This document shows positions 8,432 through 17,031 of a stretch of 64,000 bases of DNA, piece by piece. The translations under genes were made by a program, and so were the position numbers. The notes below the pieces were generated by a model. The model was given only the letters and a program-made list of their open reading frames with translations, searched no databases and had not been told where the DNA came from. This DNA is from [Clostridium] innocuum. GTDB lineage: Bacteria > Bacillota_I > Bacilli_A > Erysipelotrichales > Erysipelotrichaceae. Positions within the stretch are counted from its first letter, which is position 1. Each line of letters opens with the position of its first letter. Location: the NCBI GenBank assembly GCA_012317185.1, contig CP048838.1, forward strand, positions 2,914,001 through 2,978,000, given 5' to 3'.

Positions 8432-9616
8432 TTATTCCCATGCTTCCCATGTTACAGCGATACGGCGCAGCGCCTCCTGCAGAATCGACTTCTGTGTTCC
8501 GATATTCAGGCGCACCCAGCCATAGCCGTCCTGCACAAAATAGCTGCCGACAACCATGGATACATTTGCCCTGATAAAGAAGGCACGCATTTCATCCTCA
8601 TCCGCAAACACGGAACGCATATCGATCCATGCCAGAAAGCTGGAATCGCTTTTCATGACCTTAGCCTGCGGCATGTGCTGTGCAAACCAGTCATACACCA
8701 TGGTGAAATTCTCCCCGATATATGCAGTCAGCTGATCCAGCCATTCCTCTGAATCATTATAAGCCGCAATGATGGCAGGAACGGCAAATACATGCGGACT
8801 GGTCACATAGACCTTTTGTAAATATGCCAGCAGGCGTTCCCGAATCTGCTTATTCTTAACGATGATGTAGGAGGATTTTAAACCACCCAGATTAAAGCCC
8901 TTGTTTGGGGACACACACATAATCGATGCATCCGCAATATCCTCATGCGCATTCCACAGCGTGGTAAAGCTTTCCCGATCAAAAATCACATCACGGTGTA
9001 TTTCATCACAGACCAGCAGAACATCATGCTTCAGACACAGCGCACTGAGCTGATGCAGCTCCTCCTTCGTCCAGACGCGTCCGCTTGGATTTTGCGGTGA
9101 ACAGAAGATAAACAGCTTGACATTCTCTTCGACCATCTGACGCTCCATCTCTTCAAAATCAAGATAATAGCGCATATTTTCCAGCTTTAGGGAATTGCAG
9201 ATCAAACGACAGCCGCCGCGCTCCACCGCTTCAGCGAAGGGATCATAGGCAGGAGTATTGATCATAACAGCATCTCCCTCGTTACAGAAGCACTGTACGA
9301 TATAATGCAGAGTGCCGCAGGTTCCAAAGGTCAGCTTGATCCATTCCTTTTTAATATCCACATGAAAACGGCGCTTGTTCCAGTCGATCAGCGCATCATA
9401 ATATGCATCATACGTATACGTATAGCCATAATCTCCCAAAGCGGCACGCTCTATCATCGCCTGCTTGATTGCCGGCGCACATTCAAAATCCAGATCAGCA
9501 AGATCCATAGGAATCGCATCCTCATTCAAGCCGAATTTTTCCTTCAAAATGGTATTGTCCCATTTTCTGCATTTTCCAAGCTTTCGATTGATTACATGAT
9601 CAAAATCATACTTCAT
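8432..9616 (-). CDS. MalY/PatB-type PLP-dependent C-S lyase (aminotransferase fold)
   Basis: A 394-residue fold-type I PLP enzyme. Visible motifs are DLDFECAPAI near the N-terminus, the SPQNPSGRVW loop, CDEIHRDVIF, the Schiff-base lysine in SPNKGFNLGGLKSS, and VRLNIGT near the C-terminus. The CDEIH and PNKxFNxxGL pattern is that of MalY/PatB cystathionine beta-lyases rather than ordinary aminotransferases. They release homocysteine, pyruvate and ammonia from cystathionine or cleave other S-conjugates. The ATG at 9616 overlaps the end of the M24 peptidase gene by 11 bases (GGAGGG upstream), so the two are coupled. Substrate is not determinable. Confidence 0.85.
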   Translation of the reverse strand: MKYDFDHVINRKLGKCRKWDNTILKEKFGLNEDAIPMDLADLDFECAPAIKQAMIERAALGDYGYTYTYDAYYDALIDWNKRRFHVDIKKEWIKLTFGTCGTLHYIVQCFCNEGDAVMINTPAYDPFAEAVERGGCRLICNSLKLENMRYYLDFEEMERQMVEENVKLFIFCSPQNPSGRVWTKEELHQLSALCLKHDVLLVCDEIHRDVIFDRESFTTLWNAHEDIADASIMCVSPNKGFNLGGLKSSYIIVKNKQIRERLLAYLQKVYVTSPHVFAVPAIIAAYNDSEEWLDQLTAYIGENFTMVYDWFAQHMPQAKVMKSDSSFLAWIDMRSVFADEDEMRAFFIRANVSMVVGSYFVQDGYGWVRLNIGTQKSILQEALRRIAVTWEAWE

Positions 9617-10685
9617 ATCCGTTACCCTCCAAAATAATGAGTTCCTTTGTTGTGGCATTCAATGGGACACCACGGCCGTTTTCGATAAGGACATCATCCT
9701 CAATTCGCACACCGCCAAGTCCCGGAATATAGATACCCGGCTCACAGGACATGATCATGCCTTCCTCCAGCACGGTGTCACTGCCGGCATTCAGCATGGG
9801 AAGCTCTCCATCCCCCATGCCCATACCATGACCAAGACCGTGTGTAAAATACTGTCCATAGCCCTGCTCCTGTATGATGCCGCGCACATAGGCATCCACG
9901 TCCTTCCCCTTTACACCGGCTTTGATAAAATCAACACCGGCACACTGCGCCTGCAGGACGATATCGTAAATTTTTTTCAGCTTTGGCTGTGGCTCCCTGA
10001 TACATACCGTTCTGGTCATGTCGGACTGGTAGCCCTGATAGGTGATACCAAAATCAATCGTGATGAATTCATGGGCTTCCAAGGTTTTCTCACTCGGTCG
10101 GCCATGCGGCATACATCCGCGTACACCACTTGCGACAATCGTATCGAATGCCATAGCGCTGGCACCGTTTTTAATTGCCAGATACTGCAGCAGCGCACTG
10201 ACCTCGGTTTCCTTCATGCCGATGCGAATTGTAGAAATCGTTTCCTGAAAGATCGCATCCGTGATTTCACAGGCCTTGCGTACCAGCGCGATTTCCTGCG
10301 CATCCTTGCAGCGGCGTGCTTCCTCCAGCTCATGCTCCAAAAGCACGGTTTCCAACCCGTATTCCTGCATGGTCAGATATTCCTTCACGAGAACCTGTCC
10401 CGCTTCAATTCCAATGCGGGCATGGCTTCCCAAAATACGGACCACCTCATCCAGATAGCTGCTTCCCTGTTCATGCACCACCATGATAAAGCCGCTTGTT
10501 GTTTCCTTTGCCTCATTGCTGTAACGTCCGTCCATAATCTGATACAGCTCATCTCTTGTTACCAGCACCTTGACGCCGCTTCCCGTTAATGCACCGAGAT
10601 AGCGCTTGTTACTGCGGCTTTTTATCAATATGGCGTCGATTTGCTTTTCCTCCAGAATGGAGCGGATTTTTTGGATTCTCTGCAT
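9606..10685 (-). CDS. M24 family Xaa-Pro aminopeptidase
   Basis: A 359-residue two-domain creatinase-fold peptidase. The C-terminal domain has all five metal ligands of dinuclear M24 enzymes: Asp in TIDFG, Asp in SDMTRT, His in THGLGHG, Glu in SCEPGIY and Glu in VRIEDD. It should remove N-terminal residues before proline, or act on related dipeptides, in the cytoplasm. It lies 100 nt after the PTS EIIC gene, across a weak terminator-like hairpin, and overlaps the downstream C-S lyase gene. The context suggests use of imported peptides or conjugates. Confidence 0.9.
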   Translation of the reverse strand: MQRIQKIRSILEEKQIDAILIKSRSNKRYLGALTGSGVKVLVTRDELYQIMDGRYSNEAKETTSGFIMVVHEQGSSYLDEVVRILGSHARIGIEAGQVLVKEYLTMQEYGLETVLLEHELEEARRCKDAQEIALVRKACEITDAIFQETISTIRIGMKETEVSALLQYLAIKNGASAMAFDTIVASGVRGCMPHGRPSEKTLEAHEFITIDFGITYQGYQSDMTRTVCIREPQPKLKKIYDIVLQAQCAGVDFIKAGVKGKDVDAYVRGIIQEQGYGQYFTHGLGHGMGMGDGELPMLNAGSDTVLEEGMIMSCEPGIYIPGLGGVRIEDDVLIENGRGVPLNATTKELIILEGNGYEV

Positions 10686-10746
10686 ACTGCTTCCTCCTTT
10701 TTATGAAATACCTCTGCACTTGCATTTCTCTTTTTGCGCAGCTGTA

Positions 10747-10776
10747 TGGAAAGCGGCACCCGCAAACGGATGCCGC
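10747..10776 (-). terminator. Terminator-like hairpin after PTS EIIC
   Basis: On the minus strand GCGGCATCC (10776-10768) pairs with GGGTGCCGC (10761-10753) around GTTTGC, followed only by TTTCC. The weak T tract suggests partial termination, so read-through into the M24/malY pair is possible. Confidence 0.5.
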
Positions 10777-10785
10777 TGGCTATTG

Positions 10786-12120
10786 CTAGAAATCAAGATC
10801 AAGATCGTTCAGTAAAGCCTCTTCATCATCCGAGAAGATGTTTTTTGCTTCCTCAGCCTTCTTTGCTCTTGCTTCCTCCTCACGCAGCTCCTGACGCTCC
10901 ATGATTTTAAAGAACGGCAGATAGAGCAGAATCGCCAGAATCAGCTGTGCACCGCAGGCCAGAATAACTCTCCAGTCCCCGTTTGTCAGGAATCCCTCCA
11001 GGAAGACGCCGACATAAGGCGGATCGAAGAACGGCTTGTCCAGCAGACCGTAGTGCATCAAGAACATTGGCATGGTACCGATGATGGCACCACCGAATAC
11101 AAATGGAATAAACATGATCGGATTCAGAATGATCGGAGCACCGAAGAGAATCGGTTCATTGATACCGAACAGTGACGGGAACAATGCGACCTGTCCGATC
11201 TTACGATAACGCTTGGATTTGGACAGCATACACGCCACGACGCATCCGATGGTGATACCGGCACCGGTGAATCCAAAGAACGCACTAGAGGTACCAGCCG
11301 TATAAAAGTGTGGCAGAGGCTCTCCGGCCTGTCTTGCGATGATATTCTCCGCAATAAAGGTAGCCATGATCGGACGTGTAATCGGTCCGAAGACAGATGA
11401 ATGGATACCGAAGAAGAAGATCAGACAGATCATGAAATGCAGGAACAACACTGCCCACGGGTTGTCCATGGAACCAACCAGCGGTGCCAGAAACTGTGTC
11501 AGAATCTGCGGAGGCAGTGCTCCGAAAATCTGCTGAGAGAAGAAGCGTACAGCAATGAAGGTTCCGGCAACGATGATGGTTGTAGGAATCAGCTCAAAGG
11601 ATTTGGATACAAAGTCCGGTACCCCCTCCGGCATGCGGACCGTCAGATTTTTTTCCTTACAGAAGCGATACAGTTCCGTAGCAGCCATACCGACCAGCAT
11701 GGCGCAGAACAGACCCTTTGCCCCGAAATTGGCAATGCTGATACCGCCCTCTACGTTTTCAGCAGCTACAAACAGGAAAGCAAAGGTGGATAGAGTGATA
11801 CAGCCCGGAATATACAGCTTATAGTGATTTCCCAGATTATATGCAATACACATGGTTACGTATACACTCATCATACCGATGGATAAGGTAACCGGCAGGT
11901 CAAGCAGCTCCGCATTGTTCAGAATGAACTGACTGAATGCGTTATTTTCTCCAATCATGTTTGGTAATGCAGGGATAATGGCGAAGAAGCTTCCCAGAAT
12001 CGTGAATGGTGTCATGGCCACCATGGATGCCTTAATGGCACTCAGATGACGCTGTTTATCTACTTTTTGAGCAATTGGCATCAGCCATTTGTTCATAAAT
12101 GCCTCAAATTTATTAAACAT
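10786..12120 (-). CDS. PTS lactose/cellobiose-class EIIC permease
   Basis: A 444-residue polytopic membrane protein of the lactose/cellobiose EIIC family. It starts MFNKFEAFMNKWLMPIAQKV, has about ten membrane segments, and contains FGIHSSVFGPITRP and the GINEPILFGAPIILNPIM motif typical of these permeases. It should carry a (di)saccharide across the membrane while EIIB phosphorylates it. The acidic C-terminal tail (FSDDEEALLNDLDLDF) is unusual. It is the last gene of the regulator-M42-IIA-IIB-IIC operon, with a 174-nt gap after EIIB. The sugar is not determinable. Confidence 0.9.
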   Translation of the reverse strand: MFNKFEAFMNKWLMPIAQKVDKQRHLSAIKASMVAMTPFTILGSFFAIIPALPNMIGENNAFSQFILNNAELLDLPVTLSIGMMSVYVTMCIAYNLGNHYKLYIPGCITLSTFAFLFVAAENVEGGISIANFGAKGLFCAMLVGMAATELYRFCKEKNLTVRMPEGVPDFVSKSFELIPTTIIVAGTFIAVRFFSQQIFGALPPQILTQFLAPLVGSMDNPWAVLFLHFMICLIFFFGIHSSVFGPITRPIMATFIAENIIARQAGEPLPHFYTAGTSSAFFGFTGAGITIGCVVACMLSKSKRYRKIGQVALFPSLFGINEPILFGAPIILNPIMFIPFVFGGAIIGTMPMFLMHYGLLDKPFFDPPYVGVFLEGFLTNGDWRVILACGAQLILAILLYLPFFKIMERQELREEEARAKKAEEAKNIFSDDEEALLNDLDLDF

Positions 12121-12294
12121 ACTAGATTCCTTTCTATTTATATACGCTCTTAATATATGCTGTCTTCACATGAAGCAAGAAGCGGGCACTCTTAAAGGAA
12201 ATACGCCTGCTCATCCATCGCATAGCCTGATGAAGTATTATGAGACGGGTCTGAAAATGAAGACGCATAGCATTTTATGATTCTAAATCAGGGA

Positions 12295-12627
12295 TTACTT
12301 TCCCATTTCGTGTTTCTTGCGTGTAACCAGAGCGAGCTTTAATACGGTTGCTCCGTCCATCTGTCCGTATACATCCTTGTCAATTACCGCAAACGGAACG
12401 TTTTTCGGCTTGCATACAGCCTCGATGAAGTCAATCTTATGCGATACCTGCGGCCCGACCAGAACCACGTCCCAGTTGTCGATTTCCTCCTCCAGAGAGT
12501 CAGCGGGAATCGCCGTAAACTTAAAATCCTCTTCATTCAGCTTTGCGCTTTCCTTTACTACCTTTTTCATGTTCTGCATCAGCATATTGGTGGAGAAGCC
12601 ACCTGCACAGCATAATAAAATTCTCAT
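12295..12627 (-). CDS. PTS lactose/cellobiose-class EIIB
   Basis: A 110-residue cytoplasmic phosphotransfer protein. It begins MRILLCCAGGFSTNML, the EIIB-cellobiose signature in which a cysteine near residue 6-7 carries the phosphate. The family loop usually reads C-x-A-G-M-S-T; here it is CCAGGFST, one residue longer. The ATG at 12627 has AGGAGG just upstream. It starts one base after the EIIA stop, so translation is coupled. Confidence 0.9.
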   Translation of the reverse strand: MRILLCCAGGFSTNMLMQNMKKVVKESAKLNEEDFKFTAIPADSLEEEIDNWDVVLVGPQVSHKIDFIEAVCKPKNVPFAVIDKDVYGQMDGATVLKLALVTRKKHEMGK

Positions 12628-12628
12628 G

Positions 12629-12952
12629 TTAGTTTCCTCCTTCTTTTGCTTCAAATACATCTACCAGTGCTTCAATGACGTCTCTTGCCAGCTGGCTGGT
12701 CATATAATGATCCTGCGCATGAACCATGAGCAGTGACAGCTCCGGCTTTTCAGCCTCCGGATCCATTTCCGACTGAATCAGCTTGGTCTGGATTTTGTGT
12801 GCCTCCAGATCGATTTTTCTGCTTTCCTCAAGCAGTGCGCGAGCTCCCTCATAATCGCTTTCCTTTACCTTGCGAAGGGCTTCAAATGCCTTCCCCTTAC
12901 TGTCACCGGCAGCGGAAATAATGCCGATGATCTGCTGTTCTAATTCTGTCAT
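12629..12952 (-). CDS. PTS lactose/cellobiose-class EIIA
   Basis: A 107-residue, all-helical EIIA of the lactose class. The phosphorylatable histidine lies in LLMVHAQDHYM. It accepts phosphate from HPr and passes it to EIIB. It sits between the M42 peptidase gene (start one base after its stop) and EIIB. Length and the A-H-x-I/D-Q-D-H-L/Y-M pattern fit LacF/ChbA well. Confidence 0.92.
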   Translation of the reverse strand: MTELEQQIIGIISAAGDSKGKAFEALRKVKESDYEGARALLEESRKIDLEAHKIQTKLIQSEMDPEAEKPELSLLMVHAQDHYMTSQLARDVIEALVDVFEAKEGGN

Positions 12953-12953
12953 G

Positions 12954-14000
12954 CTAGACTCCTTTCAAAAAATTTGTTGATGTACGATACGCTGCTTCGT
13001 CAAAATTGGCAATCAGCTCTGTAAAGATATCGATGGCGTCCGCAATATCCTGCAGATGTGCAACTGAATAGGCACAGTGTCCATAGCGCACAGGCAGGCA
13101 GCTGACAGCGGTTGGTTTTCCATCCCGGCTTTTGTGAGCCTCCCCGCCATCGGTTCCTCCTCCATTAAACATATCCAGCTGCAATGGCTTATGCAATGTA
13201 TTTGCCGTGTCCTTGATACGACGTATCAGGGCACGATTGGGAGCAAGTGTGCGATCGAAGTTTGTCAGCATCATCCCCTTGCCGATTTGGCGCTGATTGG
13301 TATGATTGCGAACAAATTCATCGTTAAAGCAGGCAACATCAAGCGGGAATACCACATCCGGATTCACCCTGTATACAGCGGTTTTTGCCCCGCGTATTCC
13401 GACCTCCTCACTGGAGGTTCCCACCATGTAAACGGTATTGGGATGATCGATGCTCTGCAGTCGTTTCAATACCTCCCCCATGATGAAGCAGCCAAGGCGG
13501 TCATCAAACGCCTTTCCTGCCACGACATTCGGTAAGGCAAAGTGTTCAAATTCTGTCGTATAGGTCACCATATCCCCGACCTGAATGCCCAGATCATAGA
13601 CCTCCTGTGCAGTCTGTGCCCCCAGATCCACATAGACTTTGGTGGCGGCGTTGTTCTCATAGGTTGCCTGGATGATACCGTGAATCTTCTTACCATCCTC
13701 TGTCGTGATACGTACCTTCTGCATAAACTGTGCCAGCGGCTTTACACCGCCCACACTCATCAGCATGACCTGTCCCATATCGGATACACTGCGAACAATG
13801 AAGCCGACCTCATCAATATGAGCGCACAGCATGATTTTCGGCCCCCTGTTTCCCTTTTTGAAGATAATACTGCCAAGATGATCCGTGGAAACTTCATCGG
13901 CATACTCCTTCAGCTCATCCACCAGAACATCCCGTACCTCCTGTTCATTGGATGCGATGCCGTCCGCATTGGACAGCTTTTCTAAGAATTGTATATTCAT
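12954..14000 (-). CDS. M42 family glutamyl/aromatic aminopeptidase
   Basis: A 348-residue dinuclear metallopeptidase of family M42 (FrvX/PepA/YsdC type). Visible metal and catalytic residues are His/Asp in CAHIDEVG, Asp in AFDDRLG, Glu-Glu in SSEEVG, Asp in PLDVA and His in RYGHCAYS. The GTDGGEAHKS loop is also typical. These enzymes form large tetrahedral assemblies and trim peptides in the cytoplasm. Encoded between a PTS regulator and a PTS EIIA, it mirrors the frvX gene inside the E. coli frv PTS operon. Confidence 0.92.
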   Translation of the reverse strand: MNIQFLEKLSNADGIASNEQEVRDVLVDELKEYADEVSTDHLGSIIFKKGNRGPKIMLCAHIDEVGFIVRSVSDMGQVMLMSVGGVKPLAQFMQKVRITTEDGKKIHGIIQATYENNAATKVYVDLGAQTAQEVYDLGIQVGDMVTYTTEFEHFALPNVVAGKAFDDRLGCFIMGEVLKRLQSIDHPNTVYMVGTSSEEVGIRGAKTAVYRVNPDVVFPLDVACFNDEFVRNHTNQRQIGKGMMLTNFDRTLAPNRALIRRIKDTANTLHKPLQLDMFNGGGTDGGEAHKSRDGKPTAVSCLPVRYGHCAYSVAHLQDIADAIDIFTELIANFDEAAYRTSTNFLKGV

Positions 14001-14012
14001 AAAGTCCCTCCT

Positions 14013-15890
14013 TTAAAATTTCAGATGCGATATGCATTTCATGAAATCCTCATAGGATTCTGCACGTCGCAGCTTTTCAATCAGTGCCGTATCACTCATA
14101 ACCTCAAACAATACTCTGGTTATATTCTGATGCAGCTTCAAATCCCCCTTCTCAAGATCGACCAGAAAGATGACCTGCACCGGCAGCTCGCGAACCACTG
14201 CCTCCTGCTTTACAATCCCCACCGACAGAATATTTCCTCTGCCGCACATTTCAAGGGGATGGGGAATTGCTATACCGTTGTTATACACGGTAGATAACAC
14301 TTCCTCGCGCTGTTTCACGGAAGCTGCATAGCCTGCTTCACAATAGCCTTCCTGTTCCAGCTTTGCAGCCATACAGGAAACCATATCGGCATAGCTTCCT
14401 TCCTGAAAGATATGGAATGCGTTTTTTCGAAACAGTGAAGCGAAGGAGCGCTCCTGCAGAACAAGAGATGCATCTGTTTCCAGCATATTCTTGATTTTCT
14501 GAATATCCGCATCATCCAGCAGCTCCTTGATGAGAACGATGGGAACATCGAAGGCTTCATCCAGCTGCTTAATGGTGAAGATGATATCCGGCTCATAGGA
14601 GCGAACCTCGTCCAGCTCCAGTAAAGAGAAGGTTTCAATATTACTGGAGGAGAAGATCGTTTCCAGCTTCAGCTTGATCAGAAAGGCACTTCCGCCACCG
14701 CTGGAACAGATGATGGCAATGCGGTGATACAGATTCAGCTTGTGATGCAGCTCCTTTTCCATATGTGCGGCAAAGTGTGTTGCGATGAATCCGATCTCAT
14801 CCTGCGTGGTTTTCACATGATATTTCTCCTCCAGCATACCGGCAAAGCGGATACAGATATTGAAAATCACCGGATACTTCACACTGATTTCGTGAACCAG
14901 CGGATTGGAGAAGGATATGCTTTGATGCAGCCGGTCCAGCAGCAGGGATACATGTGCCAGAAGACTCTTTTTAAACTCTGCGTCGGCATTGAACTGGGTA
15001 TGATACTGTTCATCGGCATCCTGCAGAAAGACCTCGATATCCTGAATCAGACCCTCATCGTACAGATAGACATCGCTCGGCTTTGTCTTTTGCTTCAGAT
15101 AATTGCCGATATCACAGATATCTCCGCTACTCAGCTTCACCTGATAGATTTCCTGAATCACATTTGCCAGCTCGCCTGCCATCTGCTTATGGACACTGCT
15201 GTCTATCGCGCCTGCAGCGGATACAATCCCCTTTTCCGCCAAAAGCACCGTGACCTTCAGGAACAGGTCGATTTTTTTCAGCTCAATATAATTGGTGTTC
15301 AGCCGATATTGCTTCAGCAGGGTAATCAGCCGCTTTTCCAAATGCTGTATATGCTGCTGGGATAGATAGTGATCCATGATTTTCTTCATATAGGGATTGT
15401 CTTTTTCCTGCAGCTCCAGCAGATACAGCTTGCGCATCATGCCCTCACACGATAAGCTGATGCCGTAATGTGCTTTTTTAATCAGGGATATGCTGTGCTC
15501 AAACAATGCCTTTTCTACCTTGACCATATCAACCTTTATGATGGATTTGCTGACGGCCAGTGTATCGGCGATTGTTTCCTGCGTAATGTAGTCACTTTGC
15601 AGAAGCAGCAGGGCGATGATAGTGTCAACACGCTCCTTACTGCTGATGGTCATACTGTCTTCGTCACTTTGCATATACTGTTTGAATTTCTGGGGTGCCG
15701 TGATTTCCAGATAGTAGCCAAAGCGCCGCTTCAGATGGATGCGAAAGCCGTTACGCTCACCATCCTGCATCAGATATTTGATATCATTGCTGATGGTTCT
15801 GGTCGATACCTGCAGCTGTCTGGAGAAGTATTCCAGACTGCAATACTGATCTGCATTCATAAGCTCTTCCAGTATTCGTTTTTCTCTCAT
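14013..15890 (-). CDS. BglG/LicR-type PRD-containing PTS transcriptional regulator
   Basis: A 625-residue modular regulator. An N-terminal winged HTH (about 1-60, REKRILEELMNADQYCSLEYF) is followed by an Mga-like HTH (about 80-160) and two PTS regulation domains (about 180-395). Next is a EIIB-like domain (IAIICSSGGGSAFL, with a candidate phosphocysteine) and a C-terminal fructose/mannitol-type EIIA domain (NGIAIPHPLEM, with the phosphohistidine). Such proteins activate the adjoining PTS operon depending on phosphorylation by HPr and the cognate EII. It is the first gene of the operon, directly behind a cre box. GGAAAGGAGG precedes the ATG. Confidence 0.9.
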   Translation of the reverse strand: MREKRILEELMNADQYCSLEYFSRQLQVSTRTISNDIKYLMQDGERNGFRIHLKRRFGYYLEITAPQKFKQYMQSDEDSMTISSKERVDTIIALLLLQSDYITQETIADTLAVSKSIIKVDMVKVEKALFEHSISLIKKAHYGISLSCEGMMRKLYLLELQEKDNPYMKKIMDHYLSQQHIQHLEKRLITLLKQYRLNTNYIELKKIDLFLKVTVLLAEKGIVSAAGAIDSSVHKQMAGELANVIQEIYQVKLSSGDICDIGNYLKQKTKPSDVYLYDEGLIQDIEVFLQDADEQYHTQFNADAEFKKSLLAHVSLLLDRLHQSISFSNPLVHEISVKYPVIFNICIRFAGMLEEKYHVKTTQDEIGFIATHFAAHMEKELHHKLNLYHRIAIICSSGGGSAFLIKLKLETIFSSSNIETFSLLELDEVRSYEPDIIFTIKQLDEAFDVPIVLIKELLDDADIQKIKNMLETDASLVLQERSFASLFRKNAFHIFQEGSYADMVSCMAAKLEQEGYCEAGYAASVKQREEVLSTVYNNGIAIPHPLEMCGRGNILSVGIVKQEAVVRELPVQVIFLVDLEKGDLKLHQNITRVLFEVMSDTALIEKLRRAESYEDFMKCISHLKF

Positions 15891-15936
15891 TTGGCTGTTT
15901 CCTCCTTTCCTATGGATGGGGTTGCTGACGCTTAGG

Positions 15937-15950
15937 TGAAAGCGTTATCA
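15937..15950. promoter_or_regulatory. CcpA catabolite-response element (cre)
   Basis: TGAAAGCGTTATCA matches the consensus TGWNANCGNTNWCA at every position. It starts about 6 nt downstream of the inferred transcription start of the PTS operon, a placement that gives CcpA roadblock repression. Confidence 0.85.
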
Positions 15951-15962
15951 GCTTGCATGGTT

Positions 15963-15968
15963 AGTATA
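15963..15968 (-). promoter_or_regulatory. Putative -10 box of the PTS operon
   Basis: TATACT on the minus strand, with only a weak T-rich -35 about 17 nt upstream, as expected of an activator-dependent promoter. The leader to the regulator ATG is about 65 nt and contains the cre box. Confidence 0.5.
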
Positions 15969-16077
15969 TCGAAAGTTTCTAAAAATAAAAAGATTAACTA
16001 TTTCACAAGAAATATGAAAAATTTATCCACAAACTGGAAAAGTGCCGAAAAAAAGCGGTAAATAAGCGCTTTTGCGT

Positions 16078-17031
16078 CTATTTACCGTCTGAATTTTTGT
16101 ATCTGCTTTTATAAAACGAACGATTTTCCAATGCAAATACACGTTGTGTGAACTCTCCTGCCTGTACCGGCTCCAATGCCTTGTGCAGAGTATTCATCCG
16201 TGCATCAATGTTATCGATCATATGCAGCATTTCTGCTTCCGGTATCATTGGCAGCACAGGTGAACCGTATTCATACACCCCGTGATGGGATAAAATCATA
16301 TGACGAAGCAGCATGGCCTCCTCACAATCCTCCAGACCCAGCTGCTTTGCTTTTGCCAATACCTCAGCCTGCATAATGGAAATATGTCCCAGCAGCTTTC
16401 CCTGTGTGGTGTATTCACTGACAATGGCACCGCTCAGCTCCACAGTCTTTCCCACATCGTGCAGGATGACACCGCTGTACAGCAGATCCCTGTCCAGCAT
16501 CGGGTACAAATGACACAGCTGCTCTGCCAGCTGCAGCATCCCCAGTACATGCGTTGCCAGTCCTGCATAGAAATCATGGTGATTTCGTGTCGCAGCCGGA
16601 TATTCAAAGAAATCCTTTTCATGATCCTTCAATATCCCGCATACCAGCTGCTTCATAACCGTATTTTCAATTTCATCGATATAAAGCTGGATATTCTCAT
16701 GCAGTGCCTGCTGGGAAAACGGTCCTTCCTTTACATAATCAGAGATATCCGCTTCTTTCTCCAGCTCCTTCATCTGCTGTACACGAAACTGCAGCTGCTT
16801 TTGATGACAGAGCACATCCCCGCTCATTTCCACCAGCATACCGGGTTGAAATTTATGCAGCAGCTCCTCACTTACATTCCAGTATTTCGCATCAATGCTG
16901 CCGCTTTTATCCTGAAACACAAAGGACAGGTACGGTGCTCCCTTTGCTGTTACACCGCGGTTCATACTGATAATCAGCGCTGTCAGCTCTCCCTTGTATC
17001 CGTCGTATAAATCTTTAATTTTATTGCTCAT
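16078..17031 (-). CDS. yhaM: 3'-5' exoribonuclease YhaM
   Basis: A 317-residue protein with the YhaM layout. An N-terminal OB-fold (about 10-90: IKDLYDGYKGELTALIIS, GSIDAKYWNVS) is followed by an HD domain with the metal ligands in THVLGML, ILHDVGK and ILSHHG. YhaM degrades RNA and single-stranded DNA from the 3' end. It overlaps the end of the glycosyltransferase-RecX gene by 11 bases; GGAG lies 7 nt before the ATG at 17031, favoured over the ATG at 17049. Confidence 0.92.
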   Translation of the reverse strand: MSNKIKDLYDGYKGELTALIISMNRGVTAKGAPYLSFVFQDKSGSIDAKYWNVSEELLHKFQPGMLVEMSGDVLCHQKQLQFRVQQMKELEKEADISDYVKEGPFSQQALHENIQLYIDEIENTVMKQLVCGILKDHEKDFFEYPAATRNHHDFYAGLATHVLGMLQLAEQLCHLYPMLDRDLLYSGVILHDVGKTVELSGAIVSEYTTQGKLLGHISIMQAEVLAKAKQLGLEDCEEAMLLRHMILSHHGVYEYGSPVLPMIPEAEMLHMIDNIDARMNTLHKALEPVQAGEFTQRVFALENRSFYKSRYKNSDGK

